Below are positions 52,462 to 62,662 of a stretch of 64,000 nucleotides of DNA, piece by piece (positions within the stretch are counted from its first letter, which is position 1; every line of letters starts with the position of its first letter). Source of the DNA: Thalassotalea algicola (GTDB lineage Bacteria; Pseudomonadota; Gammaproteobacteria; Enterobacterales; Alteromonadaceae); NCBI RefSeq assembly GCF_012932965.1, contig NZ_JABBXH010000002.1:243120-307119 (forward strand), read 5' to 3'. The notes below the pieces were generated by a model, which was not told the origin of the DNA, searched no databases, and was given only the letters and a program-made list of their open reading frames with translations. Position numbers and translations under genes: made by a program.

Positions 52462-52764
52462 TTACGCTGATTTATTCTGCTGTGCCATTGCTTGTTCGAT
52501 CGTTTCTTGGAGCAATGCAATTTTACTTTTGGTTTCTTTACGTTCTTTTGATTGCGCTTGCTTTGTTTGTAATAAATCGTTGGCAAGATTTAACGCTACC
52601 ATCATCATGGCTTGTTCAGGGGTATTTAATGAATCCGTTTTGCCAAGAGATGTCAGGCGGTTATCTAACTCAGTAGCCGCTGCGAATAATGCACTTTCTT
52701 GACCTTTTGGACACGCAATTTTTAACTTTCGACCAGCAATGGTTACTTCAACTTTATTGCGCAT
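52462..52764 (-). CDS. zapA: Cell division protein ZapA, 100 aa
   Basis: Small FtsZ-ring stabiliser. N-terminal VEVTIAGRKLKIACPKGQE is the typical ZapA start, followed by LFAAATELDNRL and a long C-terminal coiled coil (residues about 45-95). Divergent from the ygfB-pepP-ubiH-ubiI genes, the classic arrangement in gammaproteobacteria. Confidence 0.93.
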   Translation of the reverse strand: MRNKVEVTIAGRKLKIACPKGQESALFAAATELDNRLTSLGKTDSLNTPEQAMMMVALNLANDLLQTKQAQSKERKETKSKIALLQETIEQAMAQQNKSA

Positions 52765-52938
52765 AGTCGGTGCGAATCCCTTTACTAATAAATACTTATC
52801 TCGGAACTATAACTATCTAGGATCCTTGATGCAAGCAATTCAGGCCTTATCGCCTGATTTTACTGTTTTTTACTGGTGTCAATTAGGGGGCAGTGTTAGG
52901 ATCAATGACATCTAATACCCTGACATTAGTGAGTTTTT

Positions 52939-53505
52939 ATGTCTGAACAATCTTTACTCGATTTTGCCCAATTTCAAGCAATTTTAAGCGCAGAAAGCGT
53001 ACAAATACACGCAGCTGAAGTGCATGGCGTTTTAACTGGTTTAGTCGCTGCCGGTTATGAATTTGAAAATACAGACTACCTTGCCATGTTAAATGATATG
53101 TTTAATCAAGGTGAAGGCTTTCCTGTTGCAGTGAAATCTGCAATTAAGCAACTTTATAGCGAAGTGTGGCAGTCATTGTTAGATGACTCATTTAGTTTCA
53201 AACTAATGCTACCAGACGATGATGATACTATTGCTGAAAGAGCGAATGGGTTAGGGCATTGGGTACAAGGCTTTAATTTAGGATTTGGCTTACAGCAAAA
53301 AGACACGGCAATTGCCTCACAAGATGTCAAAGAAGTACTGTCTGACTTTAGCGATATTGCTAACTTGTCTGATGAAATTGATGAAGATGAAGCAACAGAG
53401 CAAGCTTATTATGAAATTGCAGAATATGTGAAAGTCTCTGTATTACTTTGCTTCTCAGAGCTGGGCTCGGCGCCAAGTACCGAAGATAAAAAAACTATCC
53501 ATTAA
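52939..53505 (+). CDS. ygfB: YgfB/UPF0149 family protein, 188 aa
   Basis: All-helical UPF0149 protein: EVHGVLTGLVAAGYEF near residue 33 and WVQGFNLGFGL near 110 are family marks. An acidic stretch DEIDEDEATEQAYYEIAEYV follows. Function unclear (a Pseudomonas homologue modulates ampDh3-type stress responses). First gene of the ygfB-pepP-ubiH-ubiI operon. Confidence 0.92.
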   Translation: MSEQSLLDFAQFQAILSAESVQIHAAEVHGVLTGLVAAGYEFENTDYLAMLNDMFNQGEGFPVAVKSAIKQLYSEVWQSLLDDSFSFKLMLPDDDDTIAERANGLGHWVQGFNLGFGLQQKDTAIASQDVKEVLSDFSDIANLSDEIDEDEATEQAYYEIAEYVKVSVLLCFSELGSAPSTEDKKTIH

Positions 53506-53525
53506 TGTAGAAGCATTACTAAATC

Positions 53526-54854
53526 ATGTTAAAGAATACGCTATTACCTGTTGAAGAGTTTGCACAGCGTCGACAAGCATTTATGTCGGCTATGCCTGAA
53601 AGCTCTATTGCTATTGTTAAGTCTGCGGAAGAAATAACTCGCAGCAACGATACAGACTTTCCTTTCTGCCAGGACAAAAATTTTTACTACTTAACCGGCT
53701 TTCATGAGCCTGACGCGTTATTAGTGATGATAAAAGGCGAAGAAAACATCAGTATTTTATTTTGCCAAGAAAAAGATCCCTTGATGGAAGTCTGGCACGG
53801 CAGGCGTGTTGGGCCAGAAACTGCTAGCAAACAATTTGGTTTTGACAGCTCATTCGATAACTCCCTTAGAAAAGACAAAGTCCTTAATTATCTTGCGCAA
53901 GTAGACTCAGTGCACTGTTGTTTTAGTGACAGTGAGTTAATGGTGGAAATTACGGCCTGGATAGCTGATGTTGCTGCGCAAACGAGAATTGGTAAAAAAG
54001 CACCTGTTTCATTGCAAGACTGTAGTGAAACGATAAATGAATTACGTTTACATAAATCAGCACGTGAAATTGAGTTAATGCGCCGCGCTAACATCATTAG
54101 TGGTCAAGCGCATCAACGAGCAATGATTGAAACACGAGCAGGCAAGTTTGAATATCAAATTGAAGCCGAGTTATTACATGAATTTGCCGTTAATGGCGCA
54201 CGTCATGCTGCATATGGTTCAATCGTAGCTGGCGGTGATAACGCTAATATCCTTCATTATAATGATAATGATGAGTCGCTAAGTGATGGTGATTTATTAT
54301 TAATTGATGCAGGTGGTGAACTTGCTGGCTATGCGGCAGACATAACGCGCACTTTCCCTGTTAATGGCATTTTTTCAGCGCCTCAAAAAGCGATTTATCA
54401 ATTAGTTTTAGACGCTCAAAATGCTGCAATTGAGGCGATAAAACCGGGAAATTCATTTTCCACATTGAATGATTTAGTCTGTGATATTTTAACTAAAGGC
54501 CTTTATGACTTGGGCATTTTAACTGGTGAACTGCCAACCTTAATTCAAGATAAGGCCTGTAAAAAGTATTTTATTCATGGTTTAGGTCATTGGTTGGGAC
54601 TCGATGTACATGATGTAGGTGATTACCACGCGAATGATAAGCGCCAACAATTAAGACCATTTGCTCCTGGCATGATCATGACAATTGAACCTGGCATATA
54701 CATTCCACTAGGTAGTGATGTAGATAAGAAATGGCAAGGTATTGGTGTGCGCATTGAAGATAATGTTCTTGTCACTGATTCAGGTCATGAAAACTTAACC
54801 ATTAATGCGCCAAAATCTATCGAAGCAATTGAAGCATTAATGAAACAAGTGTAA
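53526..54854 (+). CDS. pepP: Xaa-Pro aminopeptidase, 442 aa
   Basis: Manganese enzyme of the pita-bread fold that removes N-terminal residues next to proline. Metal ligands are visible: Asp in LLLIDAGGELAGYAADITRTF, His in FIHGLGHWLGLDVHDVG, Glu in MTIEPGIYIP and Glu in IRIEDN-like GVRIEDN. The N-terminal creatinase-like domain carries FYYLTGFHEPDA. Starts 20 bases after ygfB; only 15 bases separate it from ubiH. Confidence 0.96.
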   Translation: MLKNTLLPVEEFAQRRQAFMSAMPESSIAIVKSAEEITRSNDTDFPFCQDKNFYYLTGFHEPDALLVMIKGEENISILFCQEKDPLMEVWHGRRVGPETASKQFGFDSSFDNSLRKDKVLNYLAQVDSVHCCFSDSELMVEITAWIADVAAQTRIGKKAPVSLQDCSETINELRLHKSAREIELMRRANIISGQAHQRAMIETRAGKFEYQIEAELLHEFAVNGARHAAYGSIVAGGDNANILHYNDNDESLSDGDLLLIDAGGELAGYAADITRTFPVNGIFSAPQKAIYQLVLDAQNAAIEAIKPGNSFSTLNDLVCDILTKGLYDLGILTGELPTLIQDKACKKYFIHGLGHWLGLDVHDVGDYHANDKRQQLRPFAPGMIMTIEPGIYIPLGSDVDKKWQGIGVRIEDNVLVTDSGHENLTINAPKSIEAIEALMKQV

Positions 54855-54869
54855 GAAATTAATCCAACT

Positions 54870-56090
54870 ATGAGTGAGTCAGAAACAACTTCAGCAGATA
54901 GCACAACGATTGCCTACGATGTCGTTATTGTCGGCGGCGGGTTATCAGGACTGCTAACTGCCGTTAGCTTGATTGAAAATAAATCGGATGCATCAAGCAT
55001 AAAACTGGCGATTATCGAAGCCAATGCAATTAAACCAAGCCAGCAGAACGAGTTTGATGATCGCGTGTTAGCCTTATCACATGGCAGTGTTGAGTATTTG
55101 AAGTCACTGTCTGTATGGCAATTAATGGCTGGCGATGCGACACCGATTGAGCAAATACATATTTCTGATCGCGGGAATTACGGTAAAGCCAGGATCAAGG
55201 CAGCAAATCATAGTGTTGAAGCGCTAGGGTACGTCATACCACTTGCCAGTATTGCCAATGGTTTGTTAATTCACCTTGAGGCTATTGATGCTATCGATTG
55301 GTTGGCACCTGCAACAATAGAGGCAATTGACTATCAGCAAGAACAAGTTTCGATTCAATTAGTTGATGAAGCCACTATTAGCACTAAGTTACTCGTCGCA
55401 TGCGATGGCGGGCAATCAATTTGCCGAAAAGCAGCTAACATTTCGAGTATTCAAACTGAATATCAGCAACATGCGGTAATTGCCAATGTAATTACTGAAA
55501 AACCTCACCAAAACCAAGCATTTGAACGTTTTACCGAGCAAGGTCCAATAGCTATGTTACCGATGTCTGGTAATCAATGTTCATTGGTGTGGACGCTTGA
55601 ACCAGAGTTAGCTCAGAGCATTAGCAAACTAGATGAGCAGAGCTTTTGTTTGGCATTAGAACAAGCATTCGGTGGATGGTTAGGCAGCATAAAGCAATCA
55701 AGCAGAAGAGTGGTTTTTCCACTCGCTTTAATCGCGGCAGAAAGCCAGACTTTTCATCGCATGGCCTTAGTTGGTAACGCCTCACATACAATTCACCCAA
55801 TCGCGGGACAAGGGTTTAATTTAGGGCTTCGAGATGTCAAAGTCTTATCAAGGCTAATTACCCAGGCATTAAATAATCAAGAAGATATTGGGGCAGGGCA
55901 GATACTCAACCAATACCAAGAGAGTCGACAACAAGACCAATCGGCAATTATTCGCTTAACTGATAGCATGGTTACCTTGTTTTCTAATGATTTGCCGCCG
56001 CTGGTAGCTGGAAGAAATGTCGGTTTAAAAGTAATGAATTATCTAACGCCGCTGCAAAAAGCGTTTGTCAATAAAACCATGGGTTACTAA
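54870..56090 (+). CDS. ubiH: 2-octaprenyl-6-methoxyphenol hydroxylase UbiH, 406 aa
   Basis: FAD-dependent ring hydroxylase of ubiquinone synthesis. Motifs: VVIVGGGLSGLLTAV near residue 20, DDRVLALSHGS near 68, CDGGQS-type LLVACDGGQSICRK and VGNASHTIHPIAGQGFNLGLRD near 300. The serine in GNASH is as in UbiH, where other members have GDAAH. It is paired with ubiI, 25 bases downstream. Confidence 0.92.
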   Translation: MSESETTSADSTTIAYDVVIVGGGLSGLLTAVSLIENKSDASSIKLAIIEANAIKPSQQNEFDDRVLALSHGSVEYLKSLSVWQLMAGDATPIEQIHISDRGNYGKARIKAANHSVEALGYVIPLASIANGLLIHLEAIDAIDWLAPATIEAIDYQQEQVSIQLVDEATISTKLLVACDGGQSICRKAANISSIQTEYQQHAVIANVITEKPHQNQAFERFTEQGPIAMLPMSGNQCSLVWTLEPELAQSISKLDEQSFCLALEQAFGGWLGSIKQSSRRVVFPLALIAAESQTFHRMALVGNASHTIHPIAGQGFNLGLRDVKVLSRLITQALNNQEDIGAGQILNQYQESRQQDQSAIIRLTDSMVTLFSNDLPPLVAGRNVGLKVMNYLTPLQKAFVNKTMGY

Positions 56091-56115
56091 CAATGCAATT
56101 GGATAAAATTTAAAA

Positions 56116-57324
56116 ATGCAAAAATACGATTTACTTATTGTTGGTGGTGGCATGGTTGGTTTAACACTGGCTTTAGCGGTAAGAAAACTTACCCAATTAA
56201 CAGTCGCCATCGTTGAGCCCAATGAGCCAGAAGATCTAACTCTAGAACCTGAACTTAGGGTGAGTGCAATTAACGCTGCAAGCCAACAAATTTTTAGTGA
56301 ACTTGATGTGTGGCAGTCTATAGTTGATGCTCGTGTTCAGCCATATCGACATATGCATGTATGGGATAAAGACAGCGTTGGAGCACTAGATTTTGATATT
56401 AGTGACCTATCTGCCGCTAGAGGCCGAGAAGCGTTAGGCTATATTATTGAAAATAAAGTCATTCGTAATGCACTATGGCAACAAGCCGAATTAGATAGTG
56501 GTATAAGTCTACATACAGGTGAACCGTTACAAAGTATCGCAATTGGCGATCATGAAGTTTTTGCAAGTTTTACACAGCAAAGTCCTATTATGGCGAAAAT
56601 GGTGATTGGTGGTGACGGGGCAAATTCTTGGTTAAGAAAACAGCTAGAGATGCCGATGGCATTTCGTGATTATGACAATCATGCAATTGTTGCTACCGTA
56701 GATGTAGCACAAGGACATCAAAATACAGCCTGGCAAGTGTTTCTACCAGAAGGGCCGTTAGCATTTTTGCCCTTATTTAACGACAATCAATGTTCAATTG
56801 TTTGGTCTACCTCACCAGATAAAGCAAAGCATATTAATCAGCTTTCGTTTGAAGAGGTTGCGAAAGAATTGACTGCCGCTTCTGATGGTAAACTAGGAAC
56901 TATTAGTGTGGCGAGCAAGTTGATGACTTTTCCACTAACAATGAGATTAGCCCATCAGTTTACTAAAGGCCGCGCGGTACTTATTGGTGACGCCGCCCAT
57001 ACTATTCACCCATTAGCAGGGCAAGGGGTGAACTTAGGTTTGCTTGATGCCGTAGCATTGGCTGAAAGTCTTATCGATGTGGACGTAAACGGGGACGTAA
57101 CTCGACCGCTAGCTCATTATTCTCGTTGGCGACGTGCTGGCGCTGCAGATATGGTGGCGGCAATGGAGTTAATCAAACAGGCATTTGCGCCTCAAAACCC
57201 ATTAATGAAATTAGCTCGAGGTATTGGAATGGCGGCAATTAGCAATATCGCACCAGTAAAAGAGCTGCTGATTAATCAAGCATTAGGTTTCAATGGCGAC
57301 TTACCAAAACTGGCGAAAAAATAG
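56116..57324 (+). CDS. ubiI: Ubiquinone C5-hydroxylase UbiI (VisC), 402 aa
   Basis: Paralogue of ubiH. It has LLIVGGGMVGLTLALAV at the N terminus, ELRVSAINAAS near 57, VIGGDGANSWLRK near 170 and LIGDAAHTIHPLAGQGVNLGLLD near 290. In E. coli UbiI hydroxylates C5 of the ring. Last gene before a terminator; assignment to UbiI rather than UbiF rests on the position next to ubiH. Confidence 0.9.
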   Translation: MQKYDLLIVGGGMVGLTLALAVRKLTQLTVAIVEPNEPEDLTLEPELRVSAINAASQQIFSELDVWQSIVDARVQPYRHMHVWDKDSVGALDFDISDLSAARGREALGYIIENKVIRNALWQQAELDSGISLHTGEPLQSIAIGDHEVFASFTQQSPIMAKMVIGGDGANSWLRKQLEMPMAFRDYDNHAIVATVDVAQGHQNTAWQVFLPEGPLAFLPLFNDNQCSIVWSTSPDKAKHINQLSFEEVAKELTAASDGKLGTISVASKLMTFPLTMRLAHQFTKGRAVLIGDAAHTIHPLAGQGVNLGLLDAVALAESLIDVDVNGDVTRPLAHYSRWRRAGAADMVAAMELIKQAFAPQNPLMKLARGIGMAAISNIAPVKELLINQALGFNGDLPKLAKK

Positions 57325-57373
57325 ATAAAAATTGACCATTTGTTCAGGTTAATTTTATTTCAAATAAAAGACG

Positions 57374-57397
57374 AAAGCGGCCTTAGGTCGCTTTTTT
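57374..57397 (+). terminator. Rho-independent terminator after ubiI
   Basis: AAAGCGGCC pairs with GGTCGCTTT (one G-T pair) around a TTA loop, followed by a T-run. Confidence 0.88.
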
Positions 57398-57449
57398 ATT
57401 TTGTTTTATATTTTTAATACTGCTGATATAAAAAATATAATTCGGAAAT

Positions 57450-57467
57450 AAAGGTTAACCACCTTTA
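57450..57467. promoter_or_regulatory. Dyad upstream of gcvT
   Basis: AAAGGT-TAACC-ACCTTT lies in the 224-base gap between the ubiI terminator and gcvT. It may be an operator or leader hairpin. I looked for a glycine riboswitch here and saw none of its conserved blocks. Confidence 0.35.
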
Positions 57468-57621
57468 AGTGTTCGGTTGGTTGGGTTTTTCTTGTTGAAT
57501 CAATGGCGTGCTTAAAATATAATTTGCTCCAATTTTTGTAAATCACACGTCTTTGGCTACCTTTAGTAAGCTGGTTAACGATAGACAGAGCACAAAGACA
57601 TCAACAAGAGTGACGCAAATC

Positions 57622-58707
57622 ATGACAAGCAAAACTGTACTTCACGCTAAGCATATTGAAGCTGGCGCTAAAATGGTCGACTTCTACGGCTGGGAAATGC
57701 CAATTAATTACGGCTCACAAATTGAAGAGCATCACGCAGTGCGTCAAGACGCTGGTATGTTCGATGTATCACACATGACTATTGTTGATGTTAAAGGTGC
57801 TGATGCAAAAGCTTTCCTTCGTCGTTTAGTGATTAATGATGTTGCTAAGTTAGACGTGGCAGGTAAAGCGCTGTACACAGGTATGTGTAATCACGAAGGT
57901 GGCGTAATTGACGACCTTATTGTTTATTTCTTCACTGATACTGATTACCGTTTAGTGGTTAATTCAGCTACACGTGAAAAAGATTTAGCATGGATTGCAG
58001 AGCAATCAGCAGACTTTGATGTAACAGTAACAGAGCGTCCAGAATTTGCCATGATCGCCGTGCAAGGCCCGCAAGCTAAAGCAAAAGTAGCAACATTACT
58101 TAATGCGGAGCAAACAGCGGCTGTTGACGGCATGAAGCCATTCTTTTCAGCTCAAGCGGGTGATTTGTTCATTGCAACTACCGGTTACACAGGCGAGAGC
58201 GGTTATGAAATTGCACTGCCTGCAGAGCAAGCGGCAGATTTATGGCAACAATTATTAGACGCTGGTGTTCAACCTTGTGGTTTAGGTGCTCGTGATACAT
58301 TACGTTTAGAAGCTGGTATGAACCTTTACGGTTTAGATATGGACGAATCTGTGACCCCTTTAGCTGCAAACATGGCGTGGACTATTGTTTGGGATGAAGA
58401 GCGCGACTTTATCGGCAAAGAAAAATTAGCTGAGTTACGTGCAGCGGGAACAGAGCCAAAATTAGTGGGCTTAATTCTAGAAGAAAAAGGCGTACTTCGT
58501 TCAGGCTTAAAAGTGGTTACTGAACATGGTGAAGGCGTGATTACATCAGGCACTTTCTCGCCAACATTAGGTCACTCTATAGCAATGGCTCGTGTGCCAC
58601 GTGCAGTAAAATTAGAAGATACTGTGCAAGTGGAGATGCGTAAAAAGTTGGTCGATGTGAAAGTTATCAAGCCTTCATTTGCGCGTAATGGTAAAAAAGC
58701 ATTTTAA
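57622..58707 (+). CDS. gcvT: Glycine cleavage system aminomethyltransferase (T protein), 361 aa
   Basis: Transfers the methylene group from aminomethyl-lipoyl-H protein to tetrahydrofolate. Family blocks: [34 protein letters not shown], the folate-site region [14 protein letters not shown] and [17 protein letters not shown] 57622 is chosen; the frame is open 23 codons further up but without a good start context. Length matches the family. It is the first gene of gcvT-gcvH-gcvP. Confidence 0.96.
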   Translation: MTSKTVLHAKHIEAGAKMVDFYGWEMPINYGSQIEEHHAVRQDAGMFDVSHMTIVDVKGADAKAFLRRLVINDVAKLDVAGKALYTGMCNHEGGVIDDLIVYFFTDTDYRLVVNSATREKDLAWIAEQSADFDVTVTERPEFAMIAVQGPQAKAKVATLLNAEQTAAVDGMKPFFSAQAGDLFIATTGYTGESGYEIALPAEQAADLWQQLLDAGVQPCGLGARDTLRLEAGMNLYGLDMDESVTPLAANMAWTIVWDEERDFIGKEKLAELRAAGTEPKLVGLILEEKGVLRSGLKVVTEHGEGVITSGTFSPTLGHSIAMARVPRAVKLEDTVQVEMRKKLVDVKVIKPSFARNGKKAF

Positions 58708-58710
58708 TAT

Positions 58711-58780
58711 AGATCAAATTAGGTACAAACACGTTTGATCTGTGAAGTAATTCCTCTATATTTCTATGTGGATACTTCAC
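58711..58780 (+). promoter_or_regulatory. Two tandem hairpins between gcvT and gcvH
   Basis: AGATCAAA (58711-58718) pairs with TTTGATCT (58734-58741) and, at once, GTGAAGTA (58742-58749) with TACTTCAC (58773-58780). No T-run follows, so RNA processing, stability or translation control is more likely than termination. Confidence 0.55.
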
Positions 58781-58821
58781 TTAATAAATAGAATTTAAAG
58801 TTAATAATTAGGAACATAAAA

Positions 58822-59211
58822 ATGAGCAACATTCCTTCAGAATTAAAATACGCAACATCTCACGAGTGGGTACGTAACGAAGGTGACGGTATCGTTACTG
58901 TAGGTATTACTGAGCACGCACAAGAATTGTTAGGTGACATGGTATTTGTTGAATTACCAGAAGTTGGTGAAAGCGTATCAACAGGTGATGATGTTGCTGT
59001 AGCTGAGTCAGTTAAAGCAGCTTCAGACATTTACGCACCAGTTACAGGTGAAGTATTAGAAGTTAACGAAGACTTAGAAGACTCTCCAGAGCTAGTTAAC
59101 TCAGACGCTTTCGGTGACGGTTGGATGTTCAAAATTAAACTTGAAGATGAAGGTGAATTAGAAAGTCTTCTTGATGCTGAAGGTTACGCGAACTCTATCG
59201 ACGAAGACTAA
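58822..59211 (+). CDS. gcvH: Glycine cleavage system H protein, 129 aa
   Basis: Lipoyl carrier protein. The lipoylated lysine is in [15 protein letters not shown] near residue 65 (ESVKA motif); the rest ([31 protein letters not shown]) fits the family. Size 129 is standard. It is flanked by structured gaps of 114 and 239 bases. Confidence 0.97.
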   Translation: MSNIPSELKYATSHEWVRNEGDGIVTVGITEHAQELLGDMVFVELPEVGESVSTGDDVAVAESVKAASDIYAPVTGEVLEVNEDLEDSPELVNSDAFGDGWMFKIKLEDEGELESLLDAEGYANSIDED

Positions 59212-59220
59212 TTTAGCGTC

Positions 59221-59311
59221 GCAAATCTTGTTTATGCGGCATTGTCTGTGTTCAGGAATGCAATCACATAGGTAACTATGCTCATGCATTCCTTCACTTT
59301 GACAGATTTGC
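59221..59311 (+). promoter_or_regulatory. Long nested stem-loop between gcvH and gcvP
   Basis: Outer pairing GCAAATC (59221-59227) with GATTTGC (59305-59311) and TGTC with GACA, inner pairing GGAATGCA (59255-59262) with TGCATTCC (59285-59292), and a tip CATAG-GTAA-CTATG whose loop is of the GNRA type. A perfect 18-base palindrome (59328-59345) follows, then a terminator. Confidence 0.55.
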
Positions 59312-59361
59312 CTAAACAAAAATTATCTTAGCTAAATTTAGCTAAAACAAAGATTTATATT

Positions 59362-59400
59362 AAGCCTTGAACTGTAAATGAAGTTTAGGGCTTTCTTTTT
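59362..59400 (+). terminator. Rho-independent terminator between gcvH and gcvP
   Basis: AAGCCTTGAACT (59362-59373) pairs over 12 positions, two of them G-T, with AGTTTAGGGCTT (59382-59393). TCTTTTTT follows. It lies only about 50 bases before the gcvP start. Confidence 0.8.
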
Positions 59401-59450
59401 TAAATACGTATAAGCAATCGTATTAAACCATTTTTAAGTGAAGCTGTTTT

Positions 59451-62339
59451 ATGACTACTCAAACTCTTAAAGATCTTGAGCAAACACAAGATTTTATCCG
59501 CCGCCACATTGGCCCAGATGAAGCTCAAACTCAAGCAATGTTAAATGAAATTGGTGCTGAATCTGTTGATGCCTTAATTGACGAAATCGTACCAAGTAAT
59601 ATTCGTTTAGCGGACTTACCTGCAATTGAAGAAAGTAAAACAGAAGTTAAAGCATTAGCTGACTTAAAAGCAGTCGCTAGCCAAAATGTGGTCAACGACA
59701 CTTACATTGGTTTAGGTTACTACGGTACTCATACACCGAACGTAATTTTACGTAACGTATTAGAAAACCCAGGGTGGTACACGGCATACACGCCTTACCA
59801 ACCAGAGATTGCCCAAGGTCGTTTAGAGTCGCTTCTTAACTACCAACAAATGTGTTTAGATTTAACAGGTTTAGACTTAGCATCAGCGTCGTTACTTGAT
59901 GAAGGTACAGCAGCTGCCGAAGCAATGGCACTCGCTAAGCGTGTATCGAAAAACAAAAAATCTAACTTATTCTTTGTTGCTGATAATGTATTCCCGCAAA
60001 CAATTGACGTTGTTAAGCAACGAGCAGAAATGTTTGGGTTCGATGTAATCGTAGCAGCACAAGAAACTATTGAAGAGCACGATGTATTTGGTGCATTACT
60101 ACAATACCCAAGCGCTTCAGGCGAAATTACCGACATTACTGCGCAAATTGAAGCAGTACATGCGAAAAAAGGTATCGTAGCCGTTGCTGCTGACATTATG
60201 AGTTTAGTGCTGTTAAAAGCACCAGGCGAATTAGGGGCTGATGTTGTAATTGGTTCATCACAACGTTTTGGTGTGCCAATGGGCTATGGTGGTCCTCACG
60301 CAGCATTCTTCACTACATCTGACAAGTACAAACGTTCAATGCCAGGCCGTATTATTGGTGTATCTAAAGATACGCGTGGCAACAACGCACTGCGTATGGC
60401 AATGCAAACACGTGAGCAACACATTCGTCGTGAAAAAGCCAACTCGAACATTTGTACGGCACAAGTATTATTAGCCAATATGGCTGCGTTTTACGCGGTA
60501 TATCATGGCCCGCAAGGTCTAAAAACAATTGCTAACCGTATTCACCGTATGGCGGACATTTTGTGTTTAGGTACGGCAACCAAAGGTGTTCAAGCGGATC
60601 ACGCTAACTACTTCGATACATTAACCTTCACAGTAGATAATAAAGATGAAATCGTTGCACGCTCAATTGATGCGGGTGTTAACTTCCGTACTGATGTAAA
60701 CGGAAAAATTGGTGTATCAGTTGATGAAACAACAACACGTGAAGACATCGCAACGTTATTTGATGTGATTTTAGGCGAAGATCATGGCTTAGATGTAGCT
60801 GACTTAGACGCTAAGATCGTTGACTGTGGTCATTCGTCAATTCCAGCAGAATTAGTGCGTGAATCTGAATTTTTAACGCACCCGGTATTTAATTCTTACC
60901 ATAGCGAAACTGAAATGCTTCGCTACATTAAAAAATTAGAAAACAAAGATTTAGCGCTTAATCATTCAATGATTTCGTTAGGTTCTTGTACTATGAAATT
61001 AAATGCAACTGCACAAATGATCCCTGTATCATGGCCAGAATTTGCAAACATGCATCCATTTGCACCGCTTGACCAAGCGCAAGGTTATACGCAAATGATC
61101 AACGAATTAGGCGACTGGTTAGTAGAGCTTACCGGTTACGACAACATATCAATGCAGCCAAACTCTGGTGCGCAAGGTGAATACGCTGGTCTAATCGCGA
61201 TTCACAAGTACCACGAAAGCCGTGGTGATGCACACCGTAACATTTGTTTAATTCCATCTTCAGCACACGGTACTAACCCAGCTTCAGCGCAAATGGTTGG
61301 TATGAAGGTTGTGGTTGTTGATTGTGACAAAAACGGTAACGTAGACATGGCTGACTTAAAAGCCAAAGCTGAAGAAATGAGCGAGAACCTTTCTTGTATC
61401 ATGATCACTTACCCGTCAACACACGGTGTTTACGAAGAAACAATTAAAGACATTTGTGACATTATTCATGCTAACGGTGGTCAAGTATACCTAGACGGCG
61501 CGAACATGAATGCACAAGTTGGTATTACTTCACCTGGTTTTATTGGTGCTGACGTATCGCATTTAAACTTGCACAAAACATTTGCTATTCCGCACGGCGG
61601 TGGTGGCCCAGGTATGGGCCCAATTGGTGTTAAATCTCACCTTGCGCCATTCTTACCAAGCCATGCGCTTGTCGATTTTGATGAAAGTATTACCGGTAAC
61701 GGCGCGGTATCAGCGGCACCATTTGGTTCAGCAGGTATTTTATGTATTTCATACATGTACTGTGCAATGTTAGGTAAGCAAGGTGTGACTGATTCAACTA
61801 AGTATGCAATTACCAATGCAAACTACTTAGCGAAGAAGTTAAGCGAACACTTCCCAATTCTATATACTGGCGCGAATGGCCGCGTAGCACACGAATGTAT
61901 CGTTGATATGCGTCCACTTAAAGAAGTATCTGGCATTACTGAAATGGACGTGGCAAAGCGCTTAATGGATTACGGTTTCCATGCGCCAACGATGTCATTC
62001 CCAGTAGCAGGCACGTTAATGATTGAGCCAACTGAATCAGAAGGCAAAGCTGAATTAGATCGTTTCATTGAAGCGATGACCTGTATTCGCGATGAAATTC
62101 GTAAAGTAGAGCAGGGTGAGTGGACGGTTGAAAACAATCCGCTTCACAATGCGCCACATACCTTAGCTGATATTACCGATGCTAGTTGGGATCGCGGCTA
62201 CACAGTAGCTGAAGCGGTATTCCCAGTACCAGCTGCTGCAGCAAATAAATTCTGGCCAACAGTAAACCGTATCGATGATGTCTACGGTGACAGAAACTTA
62301 GTATGTACTTGTCCTTCGACAGATACTTACCGAGATTAG
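59451..62339 (+). CDS. gcvP: Glycine dehydrogenase (decarboxylating), P protein, 962 aa
   Basis: PLP enzyme that decarboxylates glycine and passes the aminomethyl group to lipoyl-H protein. N-terminal [43 protein letters not shown] in the first half; the PLP lysine is in [20 protein letters not shown] (split here) near residue 710. Full length for the single-chain bacterial form (about 950-960). Transcription must pass the upstream terminator or begin within about 50 bases. Confidence 0.97.
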   Translation: MTTQTLKDLEQTQDFIRRHIGPDEAQTQAMLNEIGAESVDALIDEIVPSNIRLADLPAIEESKTEVKALADLKAVASQNVVNDTYIGLGYYGTHTPNVILRNVLENPGWYTAYTPYQPEIAQGRLESLLNYQQMCLDLTGLDLASASLLDEGTAAAEAMALAKRVSKNKKSNLFFVADNVFPQTIDVVKQRAEMFGFDVIVAAQETIEEHDVFGALLQYPSASGEITDITAQIEAVHAKKGIVAVAADIMSLVLLKAPGELGADVVIGSSQRFGVPMGYGGPHAAFFTTSDKYKRSMPGRIIGVSKDTRGNNALRMAMQTREQHIRREKANSNICTAQVLLANMAAFYAVYHGPQGLKTIANRIHRMADILCLGTATKGVQADHANYFDTLTFTVDNKDEIVARSIDAGVNFRTDVNGKIGVSVDETTTREDIATLFDVILGEDHGLDVADLDAKIVDCGHSSIPAELVRESEFLTHPVFNSYHSETEMLRYIKKLENKDLALNHSMISLGSCTMKLNATAQMIPVSWPEFANMHPFAPLDQAQGYTQMINELGDWLVELTGYDNISMQPNSGAQGEYAGLIAIHKYHESRGDAHRNICLIPSSAHGTNPASAQMVGMKVVVVDCDKNGNVDMADLKAKAEEMSENLSCIMITYPSTHGVYEETIKDICDIIHANGGQVYLDGANMNAQVGITSPGFIGADVSHLNLHKTFAIPHGGGGPGMGPIGVKSHLAPFLPSHALVDFDESITGNGAVSAAPFGSAGILCISYMYCAMLGKQGVTDSTKYAITNANYLAKKLSEHFPILYTGANGRVAHECIVDMRPLKEVSGITEMDVAKRLMDYGFHAPTMSFPVAGTLMIEPTESEGKAELDRFIEAMTCIRDEIRKVEQGEWTVENNPLHNAPHTLADITDASWDRGYTVAEAVFPVPAAAANKFWPTVNRIDDVYGDRNLVCTCPSTDTYRD

Positions 62340-62662
62340 TTGTAGTTGTCAGTCGGGAATTAAGTTTGTGACTGGCTGCGGCAATTAAGAAAAAATGAAA
62401 AGCGAGTATTACGAAAGTGATACTCGCTTTTTTGATCCGTTGGTGATTGATGCTATTGCTTTCTAGGTCTCATTTGAGCGTTCAAGAGGCTGTCGATTCC
62501 AACCACTATTATTCCCTTAATTATCTATAGCGGCCTTTTAGGTAGCCCTTTGTAAGTTAGTTTGTTTTAGGCATTGATGCAGCAACTCAGAATGTAAGAT
62601 TTTTAGACTTGTAAAAATACAATAAATCAACGCAGGGGAAATTTTATTGTATGGTCTTAGCG
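62340..62662. other. Gene-free 323-base gap
   Basis: Apart from the gcvP terminator at 62398-62433 I see no coding frame, repeat or RNA gene here. Confidence 0.6.
62398..62433 (+). terminator. Rho-independent terminator after gcvP
   Basis: AAAAGCGAGTAT (62398-62409) pairs perfectly with ATACTCGCTTTT (62420-62431), loop of ten bases, T-run to 62433. Confidence 0.93.

Noticed and set aside
57325-57621. Glycine riboswitch before gcvT
   Set aside because: None of the conserved aptamer blocks could be found by eye; only a terminator and a short dyad are visible.
60250-60474. Second-frame + strand frame inside gcvP
   Set aside because: It is a shadow of the P-protein gene with no start context.
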